A stretch of 64,000 nt of DNA from Lacibacter sediminis (GCF_014168535.1 NZ_CP060007.1:434001-498000); one strand, 5' to 3'. Counted from the stretch's first letter, positions 29,213 through 37,691 are shown. Numbers and translations: made by a program. Notes: generated from the sequence alone by a model not told the origin.

Positions 29213-30412
29213 TTGAACAAGCCACGATTATTAATTATTCTTAACCGTTTAGCTATTGGTGGTCCTGCATTTAATGTTATCAGCGGTGCCGCAGCATTAA
29301 GTAATGAGTTTGAAATTCTGTTGCTTGCAGGCGCTCCTGACGCTGATGAACAGGCGGCTGATTATTTACTTGAGCAATACAAAGGGTTCCAATTTCAGAA
29401 AATTAATTCGCTAAAACGTTCTGTATTGCCGGGAACAGATTGGCGTGCGTATAAAGACATCACACAGGCGATCAAAAAATTCAAACCACAAATTGTACAT
29501 ACGCATGGCGCCAAGCCTGGTGTACTTGGAAGGCTTGCGGCATATCGTTTACAAGTGCCGGTTATTGTTCATACGTTTCATGGCCATGTGTTCCATTCCT
29601 ATTTTTCAGGCTTCACATCTAAAATTATTATTCGTATTGAACAATGGCTTGCCGGTTTTTCATCAGCCATCATTGCCATCAGTGAAACGTTGAAGGATGA
29701 ACTGGCAAATAAATACAACATCGCATCAGCCAATAACATAAAACTTATCAGGCTTGGTATTGATACAACGCAGTTTTGTGATGAAGACGGAAGCAAACGA
29801 ACTAGCTTCAGAAATGAATTCAATTTATCGAATGATACCATCGCCATCGGTATCGTTGGCCGATTAGTGCCTGTAAAAAATCATCGTCTCTTTATTGAGA
29901 CAGCAGCACAGGTTTTAAAAGTGAAAGAAAGTAATCATAAACTTCAGTTTTTTATTGTGGGTGATGGAACCGGCCGGACCTCCTTACAGCAACTCATCAG
30001 TTCAAAGCAACTGAAATTTGCACATGCAGGTTCAGCTGAAGAAGGCAATGCACACTTCATATTCACATCGTGGCGAAAAGATATGGATGCAGTGTATGCC
30101 GGTCTGGACATCATCATGCTTACTTCCTTAAATGAGGGAACACCTGTATCCATCATGGAAGCAATGGCAGCAGGCAAGCCTGTACTCTCAACAAATGTGG
30201 GGGGCATATCTGAATTGATCAGCAGCGGCGAAACCGGTTTACTGGCTTCAACCGAACATGAACTGGTAGCCGGCTTGTCATCACTTATTGCGAACGCCTG
30301 GCTACGTGAACAGCTTTCTGCTGCAGCCGCAAAAGATGCTGCCCGGTTTTCCAAGTCGGCGGAGTTGGCGGCATTGTCCTCACTTTATCATTCACTGCCT
30401 GGTTCTGCCTGA
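29213..30412 (+). CDS. Family 4 glycosyltransferase
   Basis: A 399-residue GT4 enzyme starting with TTG 29213, 5 nt after the phosphatase. RLLIILNRLAIGGPAFNVI (the GGP acceptor loop), VHTHGAKPGVLGRLAA, VHTFHGHVFHSYF, GIVGRLVPVKNHRLFI and SLNEGTPVSIMEAMAAGKPVL (E-x7-E) are all intact. The THGAKPG and HTFHGH pattern is that of EPS-biosynthesis GT4 enzymes of the EpsD/EpsF type. It is the last gene of the glycan locus before the carotenoid region. Confidence 0.9.
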   Translation: MNKPRLLIILNRLAIGGPAFNVISGAAALSNEFEILLLAGAPDADEQAADYLLEQYKGFQFQKINSLKRSVLPGTDWRAYKDITQAIKKFKPQIVHTHGAKPGVLGRLAAYRLQVPVIVHTFHGHVFHSYFSGFTSKIIIRIEQWLAGFSSAIIAISETLKDELANKYNIASANNIKLIRLGIDTTQFCDEDGSKRTSFRNEFNLSNDTIAIGIVGRLVPVKNHRLFIETAAQVLKVKESNHKLQFFIVGDGTGRTSLQQLISSKQLKFAHAGSAEEGNAHFIFTSWRKDMDAVYAGLDIIMLTSLNEGTPVSIMEAMAAGKPVLSTNVGGISELISSGETGLLASTEHELVAGLSSLIANAWLREQLSAAAAKDAARFSKSAELAALSSLYHSLPGSA

Positions 30413-30496
30413 TTTTGGGCCATTTCAGGCAACAATATTGTTCTTTCCTGAACTTTTTTGATTTGGATTTGTAGTTTGCAGGGAGAGTAAATCAAG

Positions 30497-31381
30497 ATGA
30501 ACAAGTTTACCATCAAAGACCTAGAAAATTTAAGTGGCATTAAAGCCCACACGATCCGTATTTGGGAGCAACGTTATTCGTTCCTCAAACCACAACGTAC
30601 GGCTACGAATATCCGCTATTACAGCAACCTTGAATTGAAGATGTTGCTGAATATCTCATTACTCAATAAATACGGGTTTAAGATCTCACATATCAACCGT
30701 ATGAGTAATGACGAGTTGCGTGAAAAAACGCTTACACTCACGAGTGCTGAGGCACAGCAGGAGCGGATTGTAAATGAACTCATCCAGCACATGGTTGATG
30801 TGGAACTGGATGGATTTGAAAAAGTGCTTGATCAGTACATTCAGTTAAGAGGCGTTGAAAAAACCATCACTTATATCATCTTTCCTTTTTTGGAACGAAT
30901 TGGTATACTGTGGCTCACTGATCATATTAATCCTGCTCAGGAGCACCTCATCACAAATATCATCAGGCAAAAGCTGATCGTGGGTATTGACAATGCAATT
31001 ACTCCACTTTCACTTAAAACAAAAATGCTTCTTTTCTTACCTGAGAATGAGCATCATGAACTTGGCTTACTATTTCTTCAGTATATGCTTAAGAGCCGTG
31101 GAGTGAAAGTAATTTACCTCGGGGCAAATGTTCCGGTTAAAGACCTGGAGTATATTGTTGAGTTGAAGAAACCTGATTTCGTTTATACCCACCTCACAAC
31201 AGTGATCAAGGAATTTAATTTCGATAAATTCATTAATAACCTGAAAATCCGGTTGCCTCATCAGCAGATCATCATTTCAGGTCTGATGGCCCAAACTTTT
31301 CAGAAAAAACCGATCCCTTCCAACTTCCGTTTTCTGAAGTCGTTTTCTGAAGTAAACGAATTCCTTGGCAGTTTGACATAA
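30497..31381 (+). CDS. MerR-family regulator with cobalamin-binding domain (CarH/LitR-like photoreceptor)
   Basis: A 294-residue protein. Residues 4-70 are a MerR winged helix (FTIKDLENLSGIKAHTIRIWEQRY). The middle is a B12 cap helical bundle. Residues 175-290 are a cobalamin-binding Rossmann domain. Decisive motifs are W139-x9-E149-H150, the CarH/LitR signature that caps the adenosyl group of AdoCbl, and E185-x-H187-x-x-G190, where H187 sits as the lower-axial ligand (classically D-x-H-x-x-G). In known homologues dark AdoCbl-bound tetramers repress carotenoid genes and light releases them. The adjacent ECF sigma and crt genes fit that role. Confidence 0.9.
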   Translation: MNKFTIKDLENLSGIKAHTIRIWEQRYSFLKPQRTATNIRYYSNLELKMLLNISLLNKYGFKISHINRMSNDELREKTLTLTSAEAQQERIVNELIQHMVDVELDGFEKVLDQYIQLRGVEKTITYIIFPFLERIGILWLTDHINPAQEHLITNIIRQKLIVGIDNAITPLSLKTKMLLFLPENEHHELGLLFLQYMLKSRGVKVIYLGANVPVKDLEYIVELKKPDFVYTHLTTVIKEFNFDKFINNLKIRLPHQQIIISGLMAQTFQKKPIPSNFRFLKSFSEVNEFLGSLT

Positions 31382-31406
31382 TCTAAACAACAGAATTTAT
31401 ACGTAG

Positions 31407-31433
31407 ATCCCTCCATACAGGAGGGATTTTTTT
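31407..31433 (+). terminator. Rho-independent terminator after the MerR-B12 gene
   Basis: A perfect 8-bp stem, ATCCCTCC with GGAGGGAT, and a 5-nt loop (ATACA), followed at once by a T run. It lies 26 nt after the regulator stop, so the regulator and the sigma/crt operon are probably separate transcripts. Confidence 0.85.
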
Positions 31434-31453
31434 GTAACTGCCTGAACCAATGC

Positions 31454-31484
31454 TGTTTAACTTTTCATGTATAATTCTTAAACA
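31454..31484. promoter_or_regulatory. Palindromic site 1, TGTTTAA-N17-TTAAACA (candidate operator)
   Basis: A 31-bp site with perfect 7-bp inverted arms. Its spacer begins CTTT and contains GTATAA, as in the second copy 56 bp downstream. It lies between the terminator of the MerR-B12 gene and the sigma gene, just upstream of the putative -33 TTTG at 31489. Binding by the CarH-like protein is inferred, not shown. Confidence 0.6.
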
Positions 31485-31488
31485 AAAA

Positions 31489-31521
31489 TTTGGCAGACTC
31501 ATGATTGTTTGTTTAACTTTA
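31489..31521 (+). promoter_or_regulatory. Candidate promoter of the sigma/crt operon
   Basis: TTTG at 31489-31492 and TAACTTTA at 31514-31521 (one base off the Bacteroidota -7 consensus TAnnTTTG) are 21 nt apart, which is within the reported spacing range. Transcription would begin near 31526, giving a leader of about 22 nt before ATG 31548. The -7 box lies inside palindromic site 2. Confidence 0.45.
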
Positions 31522-31540
31522 CGGTATAAATAATTAAACA
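31510..31540. promoter_or_regulatory. Palindromic site 2, TGTTTAA-N17-TTAAACA (candidate operator over the promoter)
   Basis: The second 31-bp copy has the same 7-bp arms and the same 17-nt spacer length as site 1, with CTTT and GTATAA again in the spacer. It covers the putative -7 element and start point of the ECF sigma gene and ends 7 nt before its ATG. This is where a repressor would block transcription. Confidence 0.6.
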
Positions 31541-31547
31541 GAATGTT

Positions 31548-32048
31548 ATGTCAACTGTAGAATTCAACCAAATGCTTTTGAACAACACTGATTTCCTGAA
31601 GCCCTTTGCGTTTACGCTCACAAGGGATAATGAGACAGCTAAGGATTTGTTGCAGGAGACCATGTACCGGGCTTTATCAAACCGGGAAAAATATAATGTG
31701 GGCACAAATGTTAAGGCATGGTTGTACACCATTATGCGTAACATTTTTATCAATAATTATCGCAGAAAGGTGAAGCAGAATACCATTTTTGACTCCACAC
31801 CAAACGATTTTTTTATCGATTACCAGCAGGCTACAGTGTCAAATGATGCTGAATCTGCTTTAAAGATGAAAGAGATACAGGCTGCTGTTCACCAGCTTCC
31901 CGATATTTTCAAAAGCCCCTTCATGCTGTATTTTGAAGGGTTCAAATACCACGAGATCGCACATGTTCTCAATGAGCCTTTAGGAACAATCAAGAGCCGT
32001 ATTCATTTTGCACGTAAATTGTTGAAGGAACAGATCAGCAGAAATTAA
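31548..32048 (+). CDS. ECF-type RNA polymerase sigma factor (LitS/CarQ-like position)
   Basis: A 166-residue sigma-70 family protein. Region 2 runs about residues 15-75 (AKDLLQETMYRALSNREKY, then KAWLYTIMRNIFINNYRRK). Region 4 is near residues 108-160 (LPDIFKSPFMLYFEGFKYHEIAHVL and GTIKSRIHFARKLLKEQ). No anti-sigma gene is beside it. It lies 11 nt before crtI and just after the MerR-B12 gene. The pairing resembles Streptomyces LitR-LitS, where the B12 regulator controls the sigma factor that drives crt genes; that role is inferred here. Confidence 0.88.
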   Translation: MSTVEFNQMLLNNTDFLKPFAFTLTRDNETAKDLLQETMYRALSNREKYNVGTNVKAWLYTIMRNIFINNYRRKVKQNTIFDSTPNDFFIDYQQATVSNDAESALKMKEIQAAVHQLPDIFKSPFMLYFEGFKYHEIAHVLNEPLGTIKSRIHFARKLLKEQISRN

Positions 32049-32059
32049 ATCTTCACAAC

Positions 32060-33550
32060 TTGGCTCAACAAGCAATCGTTATTGGCAGCGGCTTTGCCGG
32101 CATGTCTGTGGCTACTTTTCTTGCACATGCAGGATGGGATGTTACTGTATTAGAAAAGCATGATCAACCGGGGGGCAGGGCACGCCAACTGAAGGCTGAT
32201 GGGTTTACATTTGATATGGGCCCGAGTTGGTACTGGATGCCCGATGTGTTTGAACACTACTTCAACCAGTTTGGAAAAAAAGTAAGCGATTATTACGAGT
32301 TGAAAAGACTCGACCCTTCTTATCGCATCTATTATCCTAATGAGATTATTGATATTCCTGCAGATTATGATGGAATGAAGGCCTTGTTCGAAACGATTGA
32401 ACCTGGCGCAGGCAAGAGGCTCGATCAGTTTATGGATGAAGCAGCCTATAAATATGAAGTTGGAATAAATAAACTCGTGTACAAACCCGGGTTATCAATA
32501 ACAGAGTTTGCAGACATGGAACTTGTGAAGGGCATTTTTAAGTTAGATGTCTTTGCCTCTATGAAAACGCATGTTCGAAAATATTTTTCTGATCCACGCT
32601 TGCGTGAGCTGATGGAATTTCCCGTTCTTTTCTTAGGCGCTTTGCCCGAAAAAATTCCAGCTCTTTACAGTCTCATGAATTATGCTGATGTAAAACTGGG
32701 AACATGGTATCCGATGGGTGGCATGCACGAGATCGTTAAAGCAATGCATCAACTGGCCGAAGAAAAAGGGGTAAAATTCTTATTCAACCATAATGTTGAA
32801 AGCATCAGCATCGCCGGTGAAGAAGCAACCGGGGTTGTGGCAAACGATACCTATTTTGAAGCTGATGTGGTGATCAGTGGGGCAGACTATCATTTTACTG
32901 ATACAAAATTGTTACACCATCACGAGCAGTCATATTCAGAAGCATACTGGGAGAACAGAGTAATGGCGCCTTCTTGTTTATTGTATTATGTCGGGATCAA
33001 CAAACGGCTGACCAATGTGCCGCATCACAGTCTGTTCTTCGATACAGATTTTGAACAGCACGGGAAAGAGATTTATGATGATCCGAAATGGCCATCTGAT
33101 CCGTTGTTTTATGTGAGCGCAACAACTGTTACCGATCCATCAGGTGCACCGTCAGGTTGCGAAAACCTTTTCTTCCTTATTCCTGTCGCATCGGGTTTAA
33201 CTGGGGATACTGAGGAAATAAGAGAACAATATTTCCAGCAAATTATTCATCGTTTTGAGCAGCGGATCGGTGAACCAATTCTTGATTCCATTGTTTATAA
33301 AAAGTCATACTCTGTAAGCGATTTCGTATCGGATTACAACGCATTCAGGGGAAATGCTTACGGATTGGCAAATACCTTGATGCAAACGGCTATTTTAAAA
33401 CCAACTTGCCGCAGCAGAAAAGTAGCCAACTTGTATTATACAGGTCAATTAACAGTGCCCGGGCCGGGAGTGCCGCCAAGCCTGATCAGTGGAGAAGTGG
33501 TGGCCAAACTGGTAAATAAACAATTCGCAAAAAAAAAGCAACACAGTTGA
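32060..33550 (+). CDS. crtI: Phytoene desaturase
   Basis: A 496-residue FAD-dependent desaturase converting phytoene stepwise to lycopene. It has the dinucleotide-binding VIGSGFAGMSVATFL at residues 7-21, GGRARQLKADGFTFDMGPSWYW, and the C-terminal carotenoid-desaturase signature NLYYTGQLTVPGPGVPPSLISG. The start is TTG 32060, 11 nt after the sigma gene. The gap to crtB is 4 nt, so sigma, crtI and crtB form one operon. A second desaturase of the same superfamily is encoded at 34939. Confidence 0.94.
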   Translation: MAQQAIVIGSGFAGMSVATFLAHAGWDVTVLEKHDQPGGRARQLKADGFTFDMGPSWYWMPDVFEHYFNQFGKKVSDYYELKRLDPSYRIYYPNEIIDIPADYDGMKALFETIEPGAGKRLDQFMDEAAYKYEVGINKLVYKPGLSITEFADMELVKGIFKLDVFASMKTHVRKYFSDPRLRELMEFPVLFLGALPEKIPALYSLMNYADVKLGTWYPMGGMHEIVKAMHQLAEEKGVKFLFNHNVESISIAGEEATGVVANDTYFEADVVISGADYHFTDTKLLHHHEQSYSEAYWENRVMAPSCLLYYVGINKRLTNVPHHSLFFDTDFEQHGKEIYDDPKWPSDPLFYVSATTVTDPSGAPSGCENLFFLIPVASGLTGDTEEIREQYFQQIIHRFEQRIGEPILDSIVYKKSYSVSDFVSDYNAFRGNAYGLANTLMQTAILKPTCRSRKVANLYYTGQLTVPGPGVPPSLISGEVVAKLVNKQFAKKKQHS

Positions 33551-33554
33551 GCTT

Positions 33555-34391
33555 ATGATGCATGTTTTTCATGAAGTATCTCAGTTATGCAGTCGCAACA
33601 CTACGGAGCGATACAGTACTTCGTTTTCATCAGCCATCCGTCTGTTGCACCAGGATTTACGTCAGCCGATCTATAATATTTACGGGCTGGTACGTTTTGC
33701 TGATGAGATCGTTGATACATTTCATGAGCACGATAAAGCCACACTTATCAAAGATTTTCGCCAGCAAACCTTTGAAGCTATTGAACGTGGCATCAGTTTA
33801 AACCCTATTCTCCATAGTTTTCAACTCACGGTTAACCAGTATGCTATTGATCATGAATTGATCCATGCTTTTTTCAACAGTATGGAAATGGATCTTGAAA
33901 GAACACAATACAATCACAAAACCTATAATGATTATATCTACGGCAGTGCAGAAGTTGTGGGGCTGATGTGCCTGTATGTTTTTCTTGAAGGTGATAAAGT
34001 GCAGTACGAAAAACTGAAACCATCTGCCCGTTCGTTAGGAGCAGCATTTCAGAAAGTGAATTTTCTTCGTGATGTGAAAGCGGATTATAACCAACTCGAC
34101 CGAACTTATTTTCCCGGTCTCGATTTTTCGAATTTTACCGAGCGGCAAAAAAGGGAAATTGAAGAAGATATCCAGAAAGATTTTGATGATGCTTACGAAG
34201 GCATCATGCAACTTCCTTCCAAAGCACGTTTTGGCGTGTACGTAGCCTATAAATATTATCTCTCACTTTTCCGTAAGATCAAACGACTGCAGCCCGCCAC
34301 CATCATGCATGAGCGGGTGCGTATCCCCGATTATCACAAGGTGATGATCCTGTTAAGAGCCGGTGTTCGCAACCAGCTTAACATTATGTAA
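33555..34391 (+). CDS. crtB: Phytoene synthase
   Basis: A 278-residue trans-isoprenyl diphosphate synthase joining two geranylgeranyl diphosphates to phytoene. The two aspartate-rich regions are RFADEIVDTF (D-E-I-V-D, near residue 50) and FLRDVKADYNQLDRTYFP (near residue 180). YSTSFSSAIRLL near residue 20 is the usual N-terminal substrate motif. Two ATG codons are adjacent (33555 and 33558); the first is chosen. Geranylgeranyl diphosphate synthase is not in the window. Confidence 0.94.
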   Translation: MMHVFHEVSQLCSRNTTERYSTSFSSAIRLLHQDLRQPIYNIYGLVRFADEIVDTFHEHDKATLIKDFRQQTFEAIERGISLNPILHSFQLTVNQYAIDHELIHAFFNSMEMDLERTQYNHKTYNDYIYGSAEVVGLMCLYVFLEGDKVQYEKLKPSARSLGAAFQKVNFLRDVKADYNQLDRTYFPGLDFSNFTERQKREIEEDIQKDFDDAYEGIMQLPSKARFGVYVAYKYYLSLFRKIKRLQPATIMHERVRIPDYHKVMILLRAGVRNQLNIM

Positions 34392-34415
34392 TTTCTAATC
34401 ACTTATTTTTGACGG

Positions 34416-34952
34416 ATGCAGGAAGTAATTCTCGTAAACGAGTTGGATGAAGCTATTGGTTCCATGGAAAAAATGGAGGCGCATGAAAAGGCATTGCTTC
34501 ACCGTGCGTTCAGTGTATTCCTGTTCAATAAAAAAGGAGAGATGCTGCTGCAAAAAAGAGCAGCATCAAAATACCACAGTCCTTCGTTATGGACCAACGC
34601 CTGCTGCAGTCATCCTATGCCCGAAGAAGAAACTAAAAAAGCGGCACTTCGCCGGCTGGAAGAAGAATTAGGATTTACTACTTCCATCAACAAAGCATTT
34701 CACTTTACTTATAAAGCAGTTTTTGATAATGGATTAACAGAACATGAATTTGACCATGTATTTGTTGGCGAGTATGAAGGTGAGATGCAATTGAATAACG
34801 AAGAGGTAAGTGAAGTGTGCTATAAACAAATGGCAGATATAAAAGCTGAAATAGAGCATAGCGCAGGTGATTATACTGAATGGTTCAAGATCGCTTTTCC
34901 TTTACTGGAAGAATGGTTACAACAAAACAAATCCACTCATGCAACGGCTTAA
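34416..34952 (+). CDS. idi: Isopentenyl-diphosphate delta-isomerase (type I)
   Basis: A 178-residue Nudix-fold enzyme interconverting isopentenyl and dimethylallyl diphosphate. Visible are LHRAFSVFLFNKKGEMLLQKR, the catalytic cysteine in WTNACCSHP (near residue 67), the Nudix-like AALRRLEEELGF and the metal/acid-base region TEHEFDHVF. Its place in the crt operon raises precursor supply for carotenoids. The 3' end overlaps the next gene by 14 nt. Confidence 0.94.
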   Translation: MQEVILVNELDEAIGSMEKMEAHEKALLHRAFSVFLFNKKGEMLLQKRAASKYHSPSLWTNACCSHPMPEEETKKAALRRLEEELGFTTSINKAFHFTYKAVFDNGLTEHEFDHVFVGEYEGEMQLNNEEVSEVCYKQMADIKAEIEHSAGDYTEWFKIAFPLLEEWLQQNKSTHATA

Positions 34953-36432
34953 AGCAGTTGTGATCGGCAGCGGTGTTGCTGGTTTAGCGGGTGCTATCCG
35001 TCTCGCTGTAATGGGTTATGAAGTAGATGTGTTTGAACGCAATGCTTATGCGGGTGGTAAACTTTCTTTTTTTGAAAAAGATGGTTTTTTGTTTGATGCC
35101 GGGCCATCATTATTTACCCAGCCACAAAATATTGAAGAACTGTTTGCTTTTGCAGGTGAGCCGATCGAAGATTATTTTCAGTACCGCAAAGTTGATCTTT
35201 CCTGCAACTATTTTTTTGAGAATGGCAAACGTGTAAAAGCATGGACTGATGCTGAGCGCTTGGCTGATGAACTGCACATGCAACTGGGAGAAGACAAAGC
35301 CGCTGTGCTGAACTATCTCCGAAAAAGCGAAACGCTCTACAATAATATCGGCAGTGTATTTCTAAATCATTCGCTCCATAAAAGGAAAACCTGGTTTAAC
35401 AAATCAATTTTAAAGGCATTGCAAACAGTTCGTCTGCCGCATTTAACAGGCACCTTGCATGGCTTTAATCAATCAGCATTTAAAAAGCCTGAAACCATTC
35501 AGTTGTTTGATCGCTTCGCTACTTATAATGGCAGCAATCCTTATCAAACACCGGGTATGATGAGTTTGATTCCTCATCTTGAATTAAACGAAGGAACATT
35601 TTATCCGGAAGGTGGAATGATCAGCATCACGAATGCGTTGGTAAAACTGGCAGAGAAGAAAGGCGTTCGTTTTCATTTCAATTCGGCAGTGCAACGTATT
35701 ATACAATTCCAGGGAGAAGCGAAAGGCGTAGTGGTGAATGATGAAAATGTTTTTGCTGATGTGGTCTTGAGCAATGCAGATATTTATTTCACCTATCATC
35801 AATTGCTTGCCGATCCTGTTCAAACTAACAATGTACTGAAACAGGAACGCAGTTGCAGCGGCATGATCTTTTACTGGGGGATGAAGAGGGAGTTTCCCGA
35901 ACTGCATTTGCACAATATCTTCTTCAGTAAAAATTATGCTGCAGAGTTTAATACATTGTTTCAACAGAAACGCTTGTACAACGATCCGACAGTTTATGTT
36001 AACATCACTTCTAAAATGGAAGAAGGACTTGCGCCGAAAGGAAAGGAGAATTGGTTCCTGCTTATTAATGCACCATCAAATGTTGGTCAGAATTGGGAGC
36101 AGATGCGGATACAGTTGCGCCAACAGGTAATTGATAAACTCAGTCGCTCGCTGCAAACAGATATTGCATCGGCTATTGAAACAGAAGAGTATCTTGATCC
36201 TATTCGTATTGAAGAGCGCACGGGTTCATTTATGGGTTCACTATACGGAACCAGCAGTAACAGTAAGATGGCGGCGTTTCTTCGTCATCCCAACTTTACC
36301 AATAAAATCGAAGGGTTGTATTTCTGTGGTGGCAGTGTGCATCCCGGTGGCGGCATTCCGCTTTGTTTCAAGAGTGCTAAAATTGCAACAGAACTTATTC
36401 ATCAGGATCAAACAAAACATGCTTATCATTAA
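34939..36432 (+). CDS. CrtD-like carotenoid 3,4-desaturase (phytoene desaturase family)
   Basis: Counted from ATG 34939 this is a 497-residue FAD flavoprotein. It has VVIGSGVAGLAGAIRL at residues 6-21, AYAGGKLSFFEKDGFLFDAGPS and C-terminal GLYFCGGSVHPGGGIPLCFKSAKIA. Upstream codons back to 34867 lie inside idi and add nothing family-like. As a second desaturase beside cruF it most likely introduces the 3',4' double bond of 1'-hydroxy-gamma-carotene (CrtD). The exact substrate cannot be read from sequence alone. Confidence 0.84.
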   Translation: MQRLKAVVIGSGVAGLAGAIRLAVMGYEVDVFERNAYAGGKLSFFEKDGFLFDAGPSLFTQPQNIEELFAFAGEPIEDYFQYRKVDLSCNYFFENGKRVKAWTDAERLADELHMQLGEDKAAVLNYLRKSETLYNNIGSVFLNHSLHKRKTWFNKSILKALQTVRLPHLTGTLHGFNQSAFKKPETIQLFDRFATYNGSNPYQTPGMMSLIPHLELNEGTFYPEGGMISITNALVKLAEKKGVRFHFNSAVQRIIQFQGEAKGVVVNDENVFADVVLSNADIYFTYHQLLADPVQTNNVLKQERSCSGMIFYWGMKREFPELHLHNIFFSKNYAAEFNTLFQQKRLYNDPTVYVNITSKMEEGLAPKGKENWFLLINAPSNVGQNWEQMRIQLRQQVIDKLSRSLQTDIASAIETEEYLDPIRIEERTGSFMGSLYGTSSNSKMAAFLRHPNFTNKIEGLYFCGGSVHPGGGIPLCFKSAKIATELIHQDQTKHAYH

Positions 36433-37121
36433 TGCTGCAACAATACAGTAAACAACAGATCGCTACCGCAATTGCCGTGTTATTTCACAGCATTGGATTG
36501 GCTGGTATTTTGTTTTACGACGCAGCTTTGTTTGCTTCGCTCACGCCAATGAATTTGTTGCTATCTGCCGGTTTACTCATCTACACACAAAAAGAAAAAA
36601 ACAGTCACTTCTTTTTATTTGTTGCGGTTTGTTATGTGGTTGGTTACCTGGTTGAATATCTCGGAGTCAATCATCAGTTATTGTTTGGTGAGTACCGTTA
36701 CCTGCCGGCAATGGGTTGGCAATGGAAAAATGTTCCGCTGGTAATTGGTGTTAACTGGTTTATTATGATGTATTGCTGTGGAGTGACCATTCAACATTTC
36801 CTCAACTTTATGTGGAATAAACTGAAAGATGAAGATGAGCCACGCCGTGCCAATGTTGGCTTCTTTGCAATCATCATTGACGGTGCTTTACTCGCCACTT
36901 TTTTCGATTGGATCATGGAGCCAATTGCAGTGAAGTTGGGCTACTGGCAATGGCTGGGTGATGGATCGATACCCATGTTTAATTACGCCTGTTGGTTCGT
37001 TATCAGTGCATTGCTGATGCTTCTGTTCAGGCTTTTATCTTTTCCTAAACAAAACCAATTCGCCGTAAATTTGTTATTGATCCAGTTCATGTTCTTTTTA
37101 ATCTTACGCACCGTATTATGA
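36432..37121 (+). CDS. cruF: CruF-type carotenoid 1',2'-hydratase, membrane protein
   Basis: A 229-residue protein with about seven membrane helices and the DUF422/CruF pattern: VGYLVEYLGVNHQLLFGEYRY near residue 75, VPLVIGVNWFIMMYC, then ATFFDWIMEPIAVKLGYWQW near residue 160 with conserved acidic and aromatic residues. CruF adds water across the 1',2' bond of an acyclic psi end, giving the tertiary 1'-OH of saproxanthin, myxol and flexixanthin. It shares one base with the crtD-like stop and overlaps crtZ by ATGA. Confidence 0.87.
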   Translation: MLQQYSKQQIATAIAVLFHSIGLAGILFYDAALFASLTPMNLLLSAGLLIYTQKEKNSHFFLFVAVCYVVGYLVEYLGVNHQLLFGEYRYLPAMGWQWKNVPLVIGVNWFIMMYCCGVTIQHFLNFMWNKLKDEDEPRRANVGFFAIIIDGALLATFFDWIMEPIAVKLGYWQWLGDGSIPMFNYACWFVISALLMLLFRLLSFPKQNQFAVNLLLIQFMFFLILRTVL

Positions 37122-37600
37122 GTTTGATTTTATACATATTGCTGGCATTTGTTGTGTTTTTTTCCATGGAAGGAATCACGTGGCTAACGCATCGTTTTGT
37201 GATGCATGGTTTTTTATGGTACCTGCACGAAGATCATCATCAGCCACGTGGCCGTTTCTTTGAAAAGAACGATGCGTTCTTCCTCATCTTTGCTATTCCA
37301 AGCTGGTTGTGCATTATGCTTGGTTTAATGAATCAGGTGTATTGGGTGGTGAGTATTGGTGCAGGCATTGCCATGTATGGAGCAGCTTATTTTATTGTAC
37401 ACGATATTATCATTCACCAACGCTTCAAAATTTTCAGCCGCTGGAATAGTACCTATGTGCGTGCAATTCGTTGGGCGCATAAAATGCACCACAAGCATAT
37501 GGATAAAGAAGATGGTGAAAGTTTTGGAATGCTCTTCGTGCACAAAAAATATTGGGAAAAGGTGAGGAAGGAAAAACAACTGAATCCAAACATTAAGTAA
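37118..37600 (+). CDS. crtZ: Beta-carotene hydroxylase
   Basis: A 160-residue integral-membrane di-iron hydroxylase that adds the 3-OH to a beta-ionone ring. The histidine clusters are all present: THRFVMHG (near 25), HEDHHQ (near 38), HDIIIHQRF (near 97) and HKMHHKHM (near 124). Length and order agree with the bacterial CrtZ family. It is translationally coupled to cruF by ATGA. A 92-nt gap carrying a long inverted repeat follows. Confidence 0.94.
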   Translation: MSLILYILLAFVVFFSMEGITWLTHRFVMHGFLWYLHEDHHQPRGRFFEKNDAFFLIFAIPSWLCIMLGLMNQVYWVVSIGAGIAMYGAAYFIVHDIIIHQRFKIFSRWNSTYVRAIRWAHKMHHKHMDKEDGESFGMLFVHKKYWEKVRKEKQLNPNIK

Positions 37601-37608
37601 GGGTTGGA

Positions 37609-37674
37609 TAGGTATGCCATATCTCAGGCATACGGATGAAATACTATGAACCCGGTGTAGATATGGCATACCTA
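37609..37674. repeat. Long-armed inverted repeat (REP/BIME-like element 3)
   Basis: Perfect 16-bp arms, TAGGTATGCCATATCT and its complement, with a 34-nt loop. Each arm is itself partly palindromic (TATG-C-CATA), and a third inverted copy (GGCATAC) sits in the loop at 37628-37634. There is no T tract, so it is not a plain terminator. The size and layout match the elements at 40699 and 44367, although the arm sequence differs. It lies between crtZ and the lycopene cyclase gene. Confidence 0.7.
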
Positions 37675-37691
37675 AAACAATTCAACTAAAT

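Noticed and set aside
31382-31547. A small gene between the regulator and sigma factor
   Set aside because: The stretch is filled by a terminator, two palindromes and a promoter. No open frame with a plausible start was seen.
34867-34938. N-terminal extension of the crtD-like gene
   Set aside because: It lies inside idi in another frame and adds no family sequence. The FAD motif begins just after ATG 34939.
37325-37669. Open frame of 114 residues on the - strand after crtZ
   Set aside because: Most of it is antisense to the histidine clusters of crtZ; the rest comes from the inverted-repeat element.
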